A DNA stretch of 64,000 nucleotides. It comes from UBA1309 sp047605645. GTDB taxonomy: Bacteria > Bacteroidota > Bacteroidia > Bacteroidales > Dysgonomonadaceae. Positions 55,801-63,101 of this stretch are shown here, in pieces; position 1 is the first letter of the stretch, and every line of letters begins with the position of its first letter. The stretch spans positions 1 to 64,000 of the forward strand of contig JASGFJ010000010.1 of assembly GCA_047605645.1 (NCBI GenBank). The letters are read 5' to 3'. Below the pieces are notes generated by a model, which made no database searches, had not been told where the DNA came from, and was given only the letters and a program-made list of their open reading frames with translations. The position numbers and the translations under genes are program-made.

Positions 55801-56931
55801 TTAGCTCGCCAGGATGATAATGAAACATTCAGTATTAAAGTCGTTGACAACGGAACGGGAATTCCGAAAGAATATCAGCAGAAAATATTCAATTTGTTTT
55901 TTCAGGTACCCGATAACCCTCAATCGGGAACAGGCATCGGGCTGAATCTGGTAAAAAGAATTGTGGATGCTCTTGGCGGTACCATTGAAGTCAACAGCAT
56001 TGAAAACCAGAAAACGGAATTCATTATTGTGATTCCGACCTACCGCTCTCCCGAAGAAAAGAATTGCCTGCCGCCAGTGGATCTTGTGGAACAAATTGGT
56101 CTAAATCCGGTTCATAAGGCTGATTGGAAAAACAAATATATAGAGAAAGAAGCATCTAAAACAAAGGCAACGCTCCTTATTGTGGAAGACAATACTGATA
56201 TTCAGGAATTTTTATGGAAAAACTTGTCAGAAACTTATCACATATTATTAGCCGATAATGGAGAAGAAGGACTTCAGGTGCTGGCCGAACATGAAATCAA
56301 CCTGATAATCAGTGATATCATGATGCCGAAAATTGACGGAATCGAATTTTGCAGCCGGATAAAGAAGAATCTTCTATGGAGCCATATTCCGGTAGTTCTA
56401 TTGACTGCAAAAAACAATACGACGACTAAGATTGAAGCCATGGAGAACGGGGCGGATGTCTATATCGAAAAACCTTTCTCGATTCGTTTTCTGGCTGCTC
56501 AGATCAAAAACCTTCTTTCGATGATAGATGCTATGCAGAAAAAATATGCAGAGGCTCCGTTTATTCCCCTCAACAGTATAGCCAGAAACAAGACGGATAA
56601 AGATTTTTTAAGCAAAGTCAACGAGGTTATAGAACGGAATATATCGAATGAACGTTTTTCTATGGACGATTTGGCAGAAGAGTTATGTATCAGTAATTCC
56701 GGGCTTTTTGCTAAAATAAAGAATCTTTCCGGATGTACTCCGAACAAATTATTATTGCTTATGCGGCTCAAGAAGGCTGCAGAATTGCTTCGGCACGACA
56801 CTTACCGAATCAACGAAATCTGTTATCGGGTCGGATTCAGTAACCCTTCTTATTTTGCAAAATGTTTTCATAAGCAGTTTGGCGTATTGCCTAAGGATTT
56901 CAGAAATAATCAATCAGAGACTCCGCCCTGA
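52882..56931 (+). CDS. Hybrid two-component system regulator (HTCS) of the PUL
   Basis: From the ATG at 52882 the protein is 1349 residues and begins with a signal peptide (MKRHLRLSLVIYVLNLFFGTAAYA), which is why this start is preferred over the in-frame ATG at 52816. The periplasmic sensor is beta-propeller repeats (MWFGTEDGLNRF, LWIGTNSGLCKF) plus a Y_Y_Y domain. A membrane segment is near 780-805. HisKA has H843 in TIAHEIRTP, then the ATPase domain (about 930-1055), receiver with D1145 in ISDIMMPKIDG and AraC domain (about 1245-1345). Divergent from susC, so it is most likely the sensor-activator of this PUL. A hairpin terminator follows. Confidence 0.95.
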   Translation: MKRHLRLSLVIYVLNLFFGTAAYAIDLNFKTYLVENGLSSNTIYSALQDTKGFMWFGTEDGLNRFNGYEFKTFRNIPRDTTSLSNNYVYCLLEDNSRTLWVGTERGVCTYNPQTNKFKAFRLKAQDGTSIHDRIQNMVADEKGNIWIASYRQGIFFYNRKANSLKRYSFSTYTDPLQSPDLITYLYKDKDNTIWTSVNSTVYQIYRLDKNSDRFVPAFPHIASGELKKLSSYSIIEDTFGTLWFGTWNNGLYEVDKVKGIVNRYLNQHADKIVHIHTITEYEPGNLLIGSDDGLTSFTVSPIIGNRRAFHLREPDVSSRFIYPIYQDREGGLWIGTYYGGINYAAPSRNYFAGYTHDPHKNSVSGNVISSFCEDESGNLWIGTDDGGLNYMDKASGIFSSYKPQKGRNSISFHNIHGLCLDGKKLWIGTYTGGLNVMDLTTGQFRCYKNKPNDSTSIDGNSIFSLYRDSRHNIWIGTTQGINLYNRQTDNFNRIRKLSAVTIDMIEYNKTLWFATIGNGLHVYDPATHRWTNYVFEAKNKNSLNSNEVLCLCVDDNNQLWIGTNSGLCKFNPKERNFSPVPLSTQSNTIYKIISDKEFLWMTTSKGLIRFDSQRNQLRTFTKSDGLLSDLFIQNSGIKTSSGRIYIGTANGFNAFYPKQIITNRYIPPVLLTDFQIFNKSVDNPEEYMSVSADSILQLTLPYSKNVFSLEYAALSYFAPEKNEYTFMLEGFDKDWNYVGNQRRTTYTNLSPGEYTFRVKASNNDGIWNDAGLTMKIVITPPFWRTHIAIVLYVILYSVTMLLLLKYMWNVNARKNRIRMEKIRIAHEKEIHEAKINFFTTIAHEIRTPVSLIIAPLEKIIETANQFPPKIKSDLDIIDRNAQRLLSLVNQLLDFRKIEQESVQMSYAACNIDEVLANICDRFRPSLEQRGIKLEYCRDVKDFNAVTDVENLTKVISNLLNNASKFTHNHIGVYLARQDDNETFSIKVVDNGTGIPKEYQQKIFNLFFQVPDNPQSGTGIGLNLVKRIVDALGGTIEVNSIENQKTEFIIVIPTYRSPEEKNCLPPVDLVEQIGLNPVHKADWKNKYIEKEASKTKATLLIVEDNTDIQEFLWKNLSETYHILLADNGEEGLQVLAEHEINLIISDIMMPKIDGIEFCSRIKKNLLWSHIPVVLLTAKNNTTTKIEAMENGADVYIEKPFSIRFLAAQIKNLLSMIDAMQKKYAEAPFIPLNSIARNKTDKDFLSKVNEVIERNISNERFSMDDLAEELCISNSGLFAKIKNLSGCTPNKLLLLMRLKKAAELLRHDTYRINEICYRVGFSNPSYFAKCFHKQFGVLPKDFRNNQSETPP

Positions 56932-56971
56932 AAGTCCTGATATAGCTGTATCTCTCTTATTAAACAGTTTG

Positions 56972-57000
56972 GAAAAGAGGTGGCTTGCCGCTTCTTTTTC
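56972..57000 (+). terminator. Terminator of the PUL HTCS
   Basis: AAAAGAGGTGGC pairs with GCCGCTTCTTTT (two G-T wobbles) at 56973-56998, then TCTCTG. It is about 40 bases after the HTCS stop. Confidence 0.6.
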
Positions 57001-57295
57001 TCTGTGAATTATTCTTGTTTGGCTGCCGGTGCTTTTGCAAATCTCTTCCTTTATTTGCTTACCGGGCCGGCCTGTAACTGTCTGGTTCAAATTCTTTGGG
57101 AAGTTTCTTCCCCGAATAGAAAATATCTGTACTTTTGCAAAGTTTTTAATGAAAAAGGTGTGTGTCGGCCAGCTGATTGAATATGGAGTTTCCCTGTTTT
57201 TGGGGTCAGCTTTTCAGTCAATGATAAATGGCTATTTTCTCAGTCTCTATTTTGTCGCATATAGCCTCTTTCTTCTATAAAGTTGAAACAATATT
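57000..57295 (+). promoter_or_regulatory. Region before the threonine aldolase gene
   Basis: About 300 bp with no convincing gene. The best signal is a -7 box TACTTTTG at 57130-57137; the nearest TTTG is 31 bp further up, too far for a -33. An 83-residue open frame at 57029-57280 has no family look. If the box is used, the leader would be about 150 bases. Confidence 0.4.
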
Positions 57296-58345
57296 ATGAG
57301 AAGTTTTGGTAGTGATAATAATTCCAGTGTGCATCCTTCCGTAATGGAAGCCATTGTGAATGCAAATAAGGATCATGCAGTCGGTTATGGCGGTGATCCC
57401 TGGACAAAGGAAGCAACCGAAGTGCTGATGACAGCATTCGGAAACGAGTGTAAGGTGGTCTTTGTATTTAACGGAACCGGTGCAAACACAGTAGCGTTAA
57501 GTGCTTGTGTGCAGTCCTTTCATAGCATTATCTGTTCGCAGATGGGGCATATCTTCTGTGACGAATGCGGCGCTCCCACCAAGCATACGGGAGCTGTCAT
57601 TAAAGATGTTTTCTGTAAGGACGGAAAACTGACTCCCGAACTGATTGCCCCTCAGTTGCATGTTGTCGGTCAGTCGCATCATTCTCAACCCAAGGCTATC
57701 TATATTTCGCAGGCCACTGAACTCGGAACCATATATACACCGGCAGAAGTGAAGGCATTGGCCGATTTTGCTCATGAGAATAACCTGTATCTTCACATGG
57801 ATGGAGCTCGTCTGGCGAATGCCTGTGTGGCTCTTGGGGTGTCGATGAAAGAGATGACGGTCGATTGTGGTGTGGACATTCTGTCTTTTGGAGGAACAAA
57901 AAACGGAATGATGATGGGAGAGGCGGTTATTGCTTTTCATCCGGCATTGCAAACTCATCTGGATTATATTCAGAAGCAAACCACTCAGACAGCTTCCAAA
58001 ATGCGGTATCTGACCTGTCAGTATGAACCCTATTTCAAAGATGAATTATGGAAAAAGAATGCCTTGCATGCTAATCAGATGGCCAGCCGTCTGAAAAAGG
58101 GGCTGAGTCGATCTCCGTTTGTGAAATTCAATCAGAAAGTGCAAGCCAATGAACTGTTTTTCTCTATTCCCCGCACCTTGATTGACGAATTGGCAAAAGC
58201 GTTTTTCTTTTATGTCTTTGATGAGGAAAAGGACGAAATTCGCCTGGTGTGTTCCTGGGATACAACCCGGGAAGATGTTGACGGATTCCTGTCTGCCCTG
58301 CAAAACATAGAGCGTATACTCACAACCAAAGAGCTATCGCTGTAA
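57296..58345 (+). CDS. ltaE: Threonine aldolase (low-specificity type)
   Basis: A 349-residue PLP enzyme of the aspartate-aminotransferase fold splitting threonine or allo-threonine into glycine and acetaldehyde. The family start FGSDNNSSVHPSVMEAI, HMDGARLANACVALG and the PLP-lysine segment DILSFGGTKNGMMMGEAV are present. Length is normal and no signal peptide is seen, so cytoplasmic. It is monocistronic, with a terminator about 70 bp after its stop. Threonine flux could relate it to the ThrE-type exporter at 17-18.6 kb, but they are far apart. Confidence 0.93.
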   Translation: MRSFGSDNNSSVHPSVMEAIVNANKDHAVGYGGDPWTKEATEVLMTAFGNECKVVFVFNGTGANTVALSACVQSFHSIICSQMGHIFCDECGAPTKHTGAVIKDVFCKDGKLTPELIAPQLHVVGQSHHSQPKAIYISQATELGTIYTPAEVKALADFAHENNLYLHMDGARLANACVALGVSMKEMTVDCGVDILSFGGTKNGMMMGEAVIAFHPALQTHLDYIQKQTTQTASKMRYLTCQYEPYFKDELWKKNALHANQMASRLKKGLSRSPFVKFNQKVQANELFFSIPRTLIDELAKAFFFYVFDEEKDEIRLVCSWDTTREDVDGFLSALQNIERILTTKELSL

Positions 58346-58413
58346 CCAATATTCGTGGATGTATAAGACGGAAATACGGATTTCCTTTTATAGATTCATC
58401 CGGAAATGAATGG

Positions 58414-58452
58414 TGGAAATTATCTCAGAACAGAGATAATTTCCATTTTTCT
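58414..58452 (+). terminator. Terminator of the threonine aldolase gene
   Basis: Perfect 13-bp stem TGGAAATTATCTC (58414-58426) and GAGATAATTTCCA (58433-58445), then TTTTTCTTC. Confidence 0.9.
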
Positions 58453-58640
58453 TCATAAATTGTTTTATAACATGAGGAGCATGTATCTCATTTTACATGT
58501 TGCTTATGTCGGTTATACTTCCATCGAATTATAAATATTCATCTATCGGGTGCTCTTTTATAAGATTGGTTCTGTTTCTGAATTTTTTTTTATCAATTCT
58601 TATTGAATATCAGCGCTACTGTTTAATAGAAATAAATCAC

Positions 58641-59156
58641 ATGAAAATTGAAACAGACAGGCTCTTGCTCGTGCCTCTTTCCGCAGCCGATTTGCGTTCG
58701 ATGGCTCGTGACAAAAAATTGACAGCCAATAAACTGGGTTGGAATTCCCTGTCGGAAGAATTAGATCCCAATATGTCCTCTATTTATCTTTTAAAGGCTG
58801 CGAATATCGACAAAGATCAAACGCATGCTTTGTTTTATACTTACTGGACGATTATCCTGAAAAAATCAGCGACCCTGATTGGGGAAATCGGATTGAAAGG
58901 TATTCCTGATAGTAAGGGAGAAGTGGAAGTCGGTTATGGTTTAGCAGCTCCGGAATGGTATGGAAACGGATACATGACAGAAGCCCTGAAGGCGTTTATT
59001 GATTGGGCATTTATGCAAGCTGGTGTGCGGTGTGTGATTGCGGAAACCGAAAAAACAAACCTGGCTTCTCAAAAAGTTCTTCAAAAAGCGGGAATGTTCT
59101 TTTTGAAAGAAGAATTTGATTATTTTTGGTGGAAAATTGGGAAAACTGATTCGTAG
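58641..59156 (+). CDS. GNAT-family N-acetyltransferase
   Basis: From the ATG at 58641 the protein is 171 residues (MKIETDRLLLVPLSAADL), the standard opening of RimJ/RimL-type GNATs; the longer reading from 58497 adds 48 hydrophobic residues unlike the family and was not used. The acetyl-CoA-binding block is GLAAPEWYGNGYMTEALKAFIDWAF, followed by VIAETEKTNLASQKVLQKAGM. Substrate unknown: ribosomal protein N-terminus or a small amine are possible. Cytoplasmic. Confidence 0.88.
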   Translation: MKIETDRLLLVPLSAADLRSMARDKKLTANKLGWNSLSEELDPNMSSIYLLKAANIDKDQTHALFYTYWTIILKKSATLIGEIGLKGIPDSKGEVEVGYGLAAPEWYGNGYMTEALKAFIDWAFMQAGVRCVIAETEKTNLASQKVLQKAGMFFLKEEFDYFWWKIGKTDS

Positions 59157-59224
59157 TCACCTGCTCCGGGTTAAGTTTATGACCATCTTATTATTTATTA
59201 TAATACCCCCAAACCAAACAAGAA

Positions 59225-60067
59225 ATGAAAAAAACTATTTTAGGTGTTGTAATCTGCTTACTTATGACTGCATGTGGAAGTGTCCCTATTACCGGACGTA
59301 AGCAAATGTTGCTGGTTTCCGACACCGAAGTACTTAATCTCAGCTTACAACAATACAGCGATTTCAAGAAAACAGCACCTCTTTCCACCGATAAGGCTAA
59401 TACGGCTTTGGTCGTGAAAGTGGGACGTAACATTGCCAATGCCGTGGAAGCGTATATGAAACAGGCCGGGCTTTCGAGTGAGCTTTCCAATTATTCCTGG
59501 GAATTTAATCTGATAAACAGCAAAGATGTAAATGCTTTCTGTATGCCCGGTGGTAAAATTGTTGTCTATACCGGTATTTTGCCAATCACTCAGAATGAAA
59601 CAGGCCTGGCTGTCGTGTTGGGCCATGAAGTTGCTCATGCTGTGGCTAAACATGCCAATGAACGAATGAGTCAGCAATTGCTGACACAATATGGCGGTGC
59701 GGCACTTGGAACTGTTTTATCGGGTTCTTCGGCAGCGACTCAAAGCATTGCCGGATCTTTATACGGAATAGGGTCACAATATGGAGTGACACTTCCTCAT
59801 TCACGCAGACAGGAACTGGAAGCCGATCGTCTTGGGTTGATCTTTATGGCGATGGCCGGTTATGATCCTCGTTTGGCTACTGCTTTCTGGCAGCGCATGT
59901 CTCAAAATTCCAATGCGGGAGTGGCTGAATTTATGAGTACGCACCCTTCCGATCAGACGCGAATAGGTAAGATAGAGGCCGAGTTGCCCGAAGCATTGAA
60001 GTATTATACCGGCGGCACCGGTACAAAATCGTCGACAGGAAATTATAAAGGGAAAACGACGTTTTAG
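59225..60067 (+). CDS. M48-family metalloprotease lipoprotein
   Basis: A 280-residue lipoprotein (VVICLLMTACGS, lipid Cys17). HEVAH at 134-138 is the zinc site; the third ligand is in RRQELEADRLGL about 60 residues later. The layout is that of periplasmic Oma1/LoiP/BepA-type proteases that degrade misfolded envelope proteins. The Ser-rich segment GSSAATQSIAGSLYGIGSQYG is usual for the family. No neighbour suggests a specific partner. Confidence 0.92.
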   Translation: MKKTILGVVICLLMTACGSVPITGRKQMLLVSDTEVLNLSLQQYSDFKKTAPLSTDKANTALVVKVGRNIANAVEAYMKQAGLSSELSNYSWEFNLINSKDVNAFCMPGGKIVVYTGILPITQNETGLAVVLGHEVAHAVAKHANERMSQQLLTQYGGAALGTVLSGSSAATQSIAGSLYGIGSQYGVTLPHSRRQELEADRLGLIFMAMAGYDPRLATAFWQRMSQNSNAGVAEFMSTHPSDQTRIGKIEAELPEALKYYTGGTGTKSSTGNYKGKTTF

Positions 60068-60190
60068 TCTTTCGTTTCTATTCCCTTTGTAGGCTTTGAG
60101 AGTGCATCTTTATGCTTTCGAGAGTCTCCCTTTTCATCTTTTTCTTGCCAAATATTTGCCGGTTTAGACGGTGAATTTAAAAGAAAAAAT

Positions 60191-60198
60191 TAACTTTG
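60191..60198 (+). promoter_or_regulatory. -7 box for the nucleotidyltransferase gene
   Basis: TAACTTTG matches TAnnTTTG, 43 bp upstream of the ATG. No TTTG at a normal -33 distance. Confidence 0.5.
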
Positions 60199-60241
60199 TA
60201 ATTCGCATTAACCATAACAACTATAAATTTAATCATTACAA

Positions 60242-61144
60242 ATGAAACCAACTCTTTTTGTATTGGCAGCCGGAATGGGCAGCCGTTATGGAGGTTTAAA
60301 GCAATTGGATGGACTGGGTCCAAACGGTGAAACAATCATGGATTACTCCATTTACGACGCGCTGCATGGCGGATTTGGAAAAGTAGTTTTTGTGATTCGC
60401 GAATCTTTTGATAAAGATTTTCGTGAAAAGATTGTTTCCAAATACGAGGATAAAATTCCGGTTGAAGTCGTTTATCAGGAATTGGACAAATTGCCTGCGG
60501 GATTCACCGTAAATCCCGAAAGAACGAAACCATGGGGAACAAACCATGCGGTATTGATGGGAAAAGATGTCATCAATGAACCTTTTGCCGTTATCAATGC
60601 CGATGACTTCTATGGCAAAGAAAGTTTTTCAATCCTGGCCGACTATTTGTCTAAACTGGATGGAAAAGAGAATGAATACTGCATGATTGGTTATCGTGTG
60701 GGAAATACGTTGTCTGAAAGTGGCACGGTGGCACGCGGTGTCTGCGAAACCAATGCTCAGGAGTTACTGACAGGTGTTGTAGAACGTACTGAAGTAGAAC
60801 GTCGTGACGGCGATGTGAAATACAAAGATGAAAATGGAGAATGGGTGGCGATTGCCGACAATACCCCTGTGTCTATGAATATGTGGGGATTCACTCCGGA
60901 TTATTTCAAATATTCGGAAGATTTCTTTGTCTCTTTCCTGAAAGAAAATGAAGGAAATATCAAGTCTGAATATTTTATTCCTTTGATGGTGAATAAACTC
61001 ATCGTGGACAAGGTAGCTGAGGTGAAAGTGCTCGATACACCTTCTAAATGGTTTGGTGTGACTTATGCGGCAGATCGTCAGGCTGTAGTTGATAAGTTGC
61101 AGTCCTTGGTAGATGCCGGAGAATATCCGACTCCTCTCTGGTAA
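60242..61144 (+). CDS. Sugar-phosphate nucleotidyltransferase-like protein
   Basis: A 300-residue protein with the nucleotidyltransferase signature LAAGMGSRYGGLKQL (residues 8-22) and FAVINADDFYGKESF (the Mg-binding DD). The C-terminal part lacks the hexapeptide repeats of bifunctional enzymes. It is similar in size to UTP- or GTP-sugar-1-phosphate transferases, and a sugar nucleotide such as UDP- or GDP-sugar is probable, but the exact one cannot be read. Monocistronic with a strong terminator. Confidence 0.85.
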   Translation: MKPTLFVLAAGMGSRYGGLKQLDGLGPNGETIMDYSIYDALHGGFGKVVFVIRESFDKDFREKIVSKYEDKIPVEVVYQELDKLPAGFTVNPERTKPWGTNHAVLMGKDVINEPFAVINADDFYGKESFSILADYLSKLDGKENEYCMIGYRVGNTLSESGTVARGVCETNAQELLTGVVERTEVERRDGDVKYKDENGEWVAIADNTPVSMNMWGFTPDYFKYSEDFFVSFLKENEGNIKSEYFIPLMVNKLIVDKVAEVKVLDTPSKWFGVTYAADRQAVVDKLQSLVDAGEYPTPLW

Positions 61145-61169
61145 GCCATACCCCGGAACTATCATTTAT

Positions 61170-61209
61170 AAAAACAGATTTATCTTATTCGGGATAAATC
61201 TGTTTTTGT
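61170..61209 (+). terminator. Terminator of the nucleotidyltransferase gene
   Basis: Perfect 15-bp stem AAAAACAGATTTATC (61170-61184) and GATAAATCTGTTTTT (61193-61207), followed by G then TTTT. Confidence 0.92.
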
Positions 61210-61279
61210 TTTAAAATACGATTCTCTGCCTGATAATTTGGCGGGAAATATGCTTCGGCTGTGATTATGTTTCGGCCGA

Positions 61280-61311
61280 TTTGCAAGCTCTCTATATATG
61301 TCGTATTTTTG
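61280..61311 (+). promoter_or_regulatory. Promoter of the rlmD-type gene
   Basis: TTTG (61280-61283) and TATTTTTG (61304-61311) with a 20-bp spacer, the ideal Bacteroidota promoter. Transcription would start near 61318, which rules out the upstream ATG at 61298 and supports the ATG at 61331. Confidence 0.85.
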
Positions 61312-61330
61312 CATTTCCAAATCAATAGAA

Positions 61331-62746
61331 ATGACCCGAAAAAAGAAAACCCTGCCCGTTATTGAAAACGTGGAAATCTCAGATATTGCGGCTGAAGGAA
61401 AAGCGATTGCCCGGCTCGAAAATCTTGTAGTTTTTGTTCCCTACGTAGTGCCCGGCGATGTTGTGGACTTGCAAATCTTTCGTAAGAAAAATAAATATGC
61501 CGAAGGACGCCCTGTGCGTTTCGAAAAATATTCAGACATCCGTCAGGAAGCTTTTTGCGAACACTTCACGATGTGCGGTGGATGTAAATGGCAGATTCTT
61601 CCCTATCCCGAGCAATTGAAGTTTAAGCAGAAGCAAGTTGTAGACAATCTGGAACGTATCGGCAAGGTGGAGCTTCCGGAAATAAAACCGATTCTTGGTT
61701 CGAAAAAGACGGAGTTTTACAGAAATAAACTTGAATTTACGTTTTCCAACCGGAAATGGCTTACACAAGATCAATTTCGTGAAGCCGGATCGTTTGACGA
61801 AATGAATATGAATGCGCTCGGATTTCATATTCCGGGAATGTTCGATAAAGTGCTGGACATTAATAAATGCTGGTTGCAGAACGATATTTCTAACGATATC
61901 CGCAACTTTATACGTGAGTTTTGCCAGGAACACAACTATTCCTTTTTTGATTTGAAAAATCAGCACGGACTGATGCGCAACCTGATTGTGCGTACCTCCT
62001 CTACCGGCGAAATCATGCTGATTGTGGTCTTTTACGAAGACGATGAAGAGAAACGGAAGGCTTTGATGAGCGCCGTTGAAAAGAAATTTCCTGAAATAAC
62101 CTCCCTGCTCTATATTGTGAATCAAAAAGCCAACGACACCATTACCGATCAGGATGTCGTAACCTGGAGCGGAAACGACTATATTTTCGAAGAAATGGAA
62201 GGGTTGAAGTTTAAGATCGGGCCCAAATCGTTCTATCAAACCAACAGCGAACAGGCATACGAGTTGTACCAGGTTGCTCGTGAATTTGCCGGGCTTACAG
62301 GAGAGGAACTGGTCTACGACTTATACACCGGGACGGGAACTATTGCCAACTTTGTGGCGCATCAGGCTCGTCAAGTAATTGGTATTGAATATGTGGAAGA
62401 TGCCATTCTGGATGCCCGTATTAATTCGGAAAACAACGGAATCGAAAATACACTTTTCTATGCCGGCGATATGAAAGATATCCTGACCGATGATTTTGTT
62501 GCCCGGCATGGCCGTCCTGATATTATTATTACCGACCCTCCTCGTGCCGGAATGCATCAGGATGTGGTGGATGTACTCTTGAATGCCGAGCCGCAAAAAA
62601 TAGTTTATGTTAGCTGCAATCCGGCGACACAGGCGCGCGACCTGAATCTGCTGGATGTGAAATACCGTGTGGTTGCTGTTCAGCCCGTGGATATGTTTCC
62701 ACATACGCACCATGTGGAGAATGTTGTGCTTCTTGAAAAAAAATAG
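61331..62746 (+). CDS. rlmD: 23S rRNA (uracil-5-)-methyltransferase, RlmD type
   Basis: From 61331 the product is 471 residues. A TRAM domain (about 10-65) leads to an Fe-S site (CEHFTMCGGCKW, then DINKCW for the fourth Cys) and the Rossmann-fold SAM domain (DLYTGTGTIANFVA, and IITDPPRAGMHQDVV). The catalytic Cys is in VYVSCNPATQARDL. Enzymes of this TrmA/RlmCD family methylate U1939 or U747 of 23S rRNA; the 4Fe-4S cluster points to RlmD/RumA. Cytoplasmic. A terminator follows directly. Confidence 0.93.
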   Translation: MTRKKKTLPVIENVEISDIAAEGKAIARLENLVVFVPYVVPGDVVDLQIFRKKNKYAEGRPVRFEKYSDIRQEAFCEHFTMCGGCKWQILPYPEQLKFKQKQVVDNLERIGKVELPEIKPILGSKKTEFYRNKLEFTFSNRKWLTQDQFREAGSFDEMNMNALGFHIPGMFDKVLDINKCWLQNDISNDIRNFIREFCQEHNYSFFDLKNQHGLMRNLIVRTSSTGEIMLIVVFYEDDEEKRKALMSAVEKKFPEITSLLYIVNQKANDTITDQDVVTWSGNDYIFEEMEGLKFKIGPKSFYQTNSEQAYELYQVAREFAGLTGEELVYDLYTGTGTIANFVAHQARQVIGIEYVEDAILDARINSENNGIENTLFYAGDMKDILTDDFVARHGRPDIIITDPPRAGMHQDVVDVLLNAEPQKIVYVSCNPATQARDLNLLDVKYRVVAVQPVDMFPHTHHVENVVLLEKK

Positions 62747-62777
62747 ACGTATTTTCTTTAAAAAGATTTTAATGGAT

Positions 62778-62820
62778 AAGACCCGGATAGTGTTTATGCT
62801 CTTCCGGGTTTTCTTTTTTT
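62778..62820 (+). terminator. Terminator of rlmD
   Basis: AAGACCCGGA (62778-62787) pairs with TCCGGGTTTT (62803-62812) with a G-T wobble, then a C and a long T run. Confidence 0.85.
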
Positions 62821-62854
62821 TTCGTACTCTTCCTTTTTGTTCCCTTCTTCTTTC

Positions 62855-62973
62855 CGATCGTGTAATGGGATTCTTCGGTATCTCATTACACGCCCGAGTA
62901 AGACGCTATTACACGACCGAGTAAGACATCATTACACGACCGTGTAAGGCACTATTACACGACTGTGTAAGCC
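62855..62973. repeat. 23-bp palindrome-bearing tandem repeats
   Basis: Four tandem copies of ATTACACGACCGWGTAAG plus RCRYY begin at 62885, 62908, 62931 and 62954 and differ at a few positions. An inverted partial copy is at about 62855-62867. Each unit contains a palindrome of the type TTACACG-AC-CGTGTAA. It lies in the convergent gap between rlmD and RNase G and is not part of a coding frame. Confidence 0.9.
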
Positions 62974-63019
62974 TTTCGCCTTTTTTAACCTGTTGTATTT
63001 CTTTTTTTTTCTGATTGAC

Positions 63020-63063
63020 GATAAATAAAAAAGCAAAAGGCTGCTCCGTTTGCGGGCAGCCTT
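63020..63063 (-). terminator. Terminator of the RNase G gene
   Basis: AAGGCTGC (63037-63044) pairs with GCAGCCTT (63056-63063), and on the minus strand the stem is followed by TTGCTTTTTTATTT. Confidence 0.88.
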
Positions 63064-63101
63064 GTCTTTTGCTCTCAGATTCTCAAAAGGAGAATTGAAT
63101 C

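Noticed and set aside
57029..57280. 83-residue open frame before the threonine aldolase
   Set aside because: No family resemblance, and the region is more likely leader DNA with a promoter box.
58497..58641. Extended N-terminus of the GNAT acetyltransferase
   Set aside because: 48 hydrophobic residues before the canonical MKIETDRLLL start, with no known precedent in the family.
61298..61331. Upstream start for the rlmD gene
   Set aside because: It lies within the promoter, before the expected transcription start.
62885..62973. Short direct repeats considered as a CRISPR array
   Set aside because: Units are adjacent with no spacers, each is palindromic, and there are no cas genes nearby.
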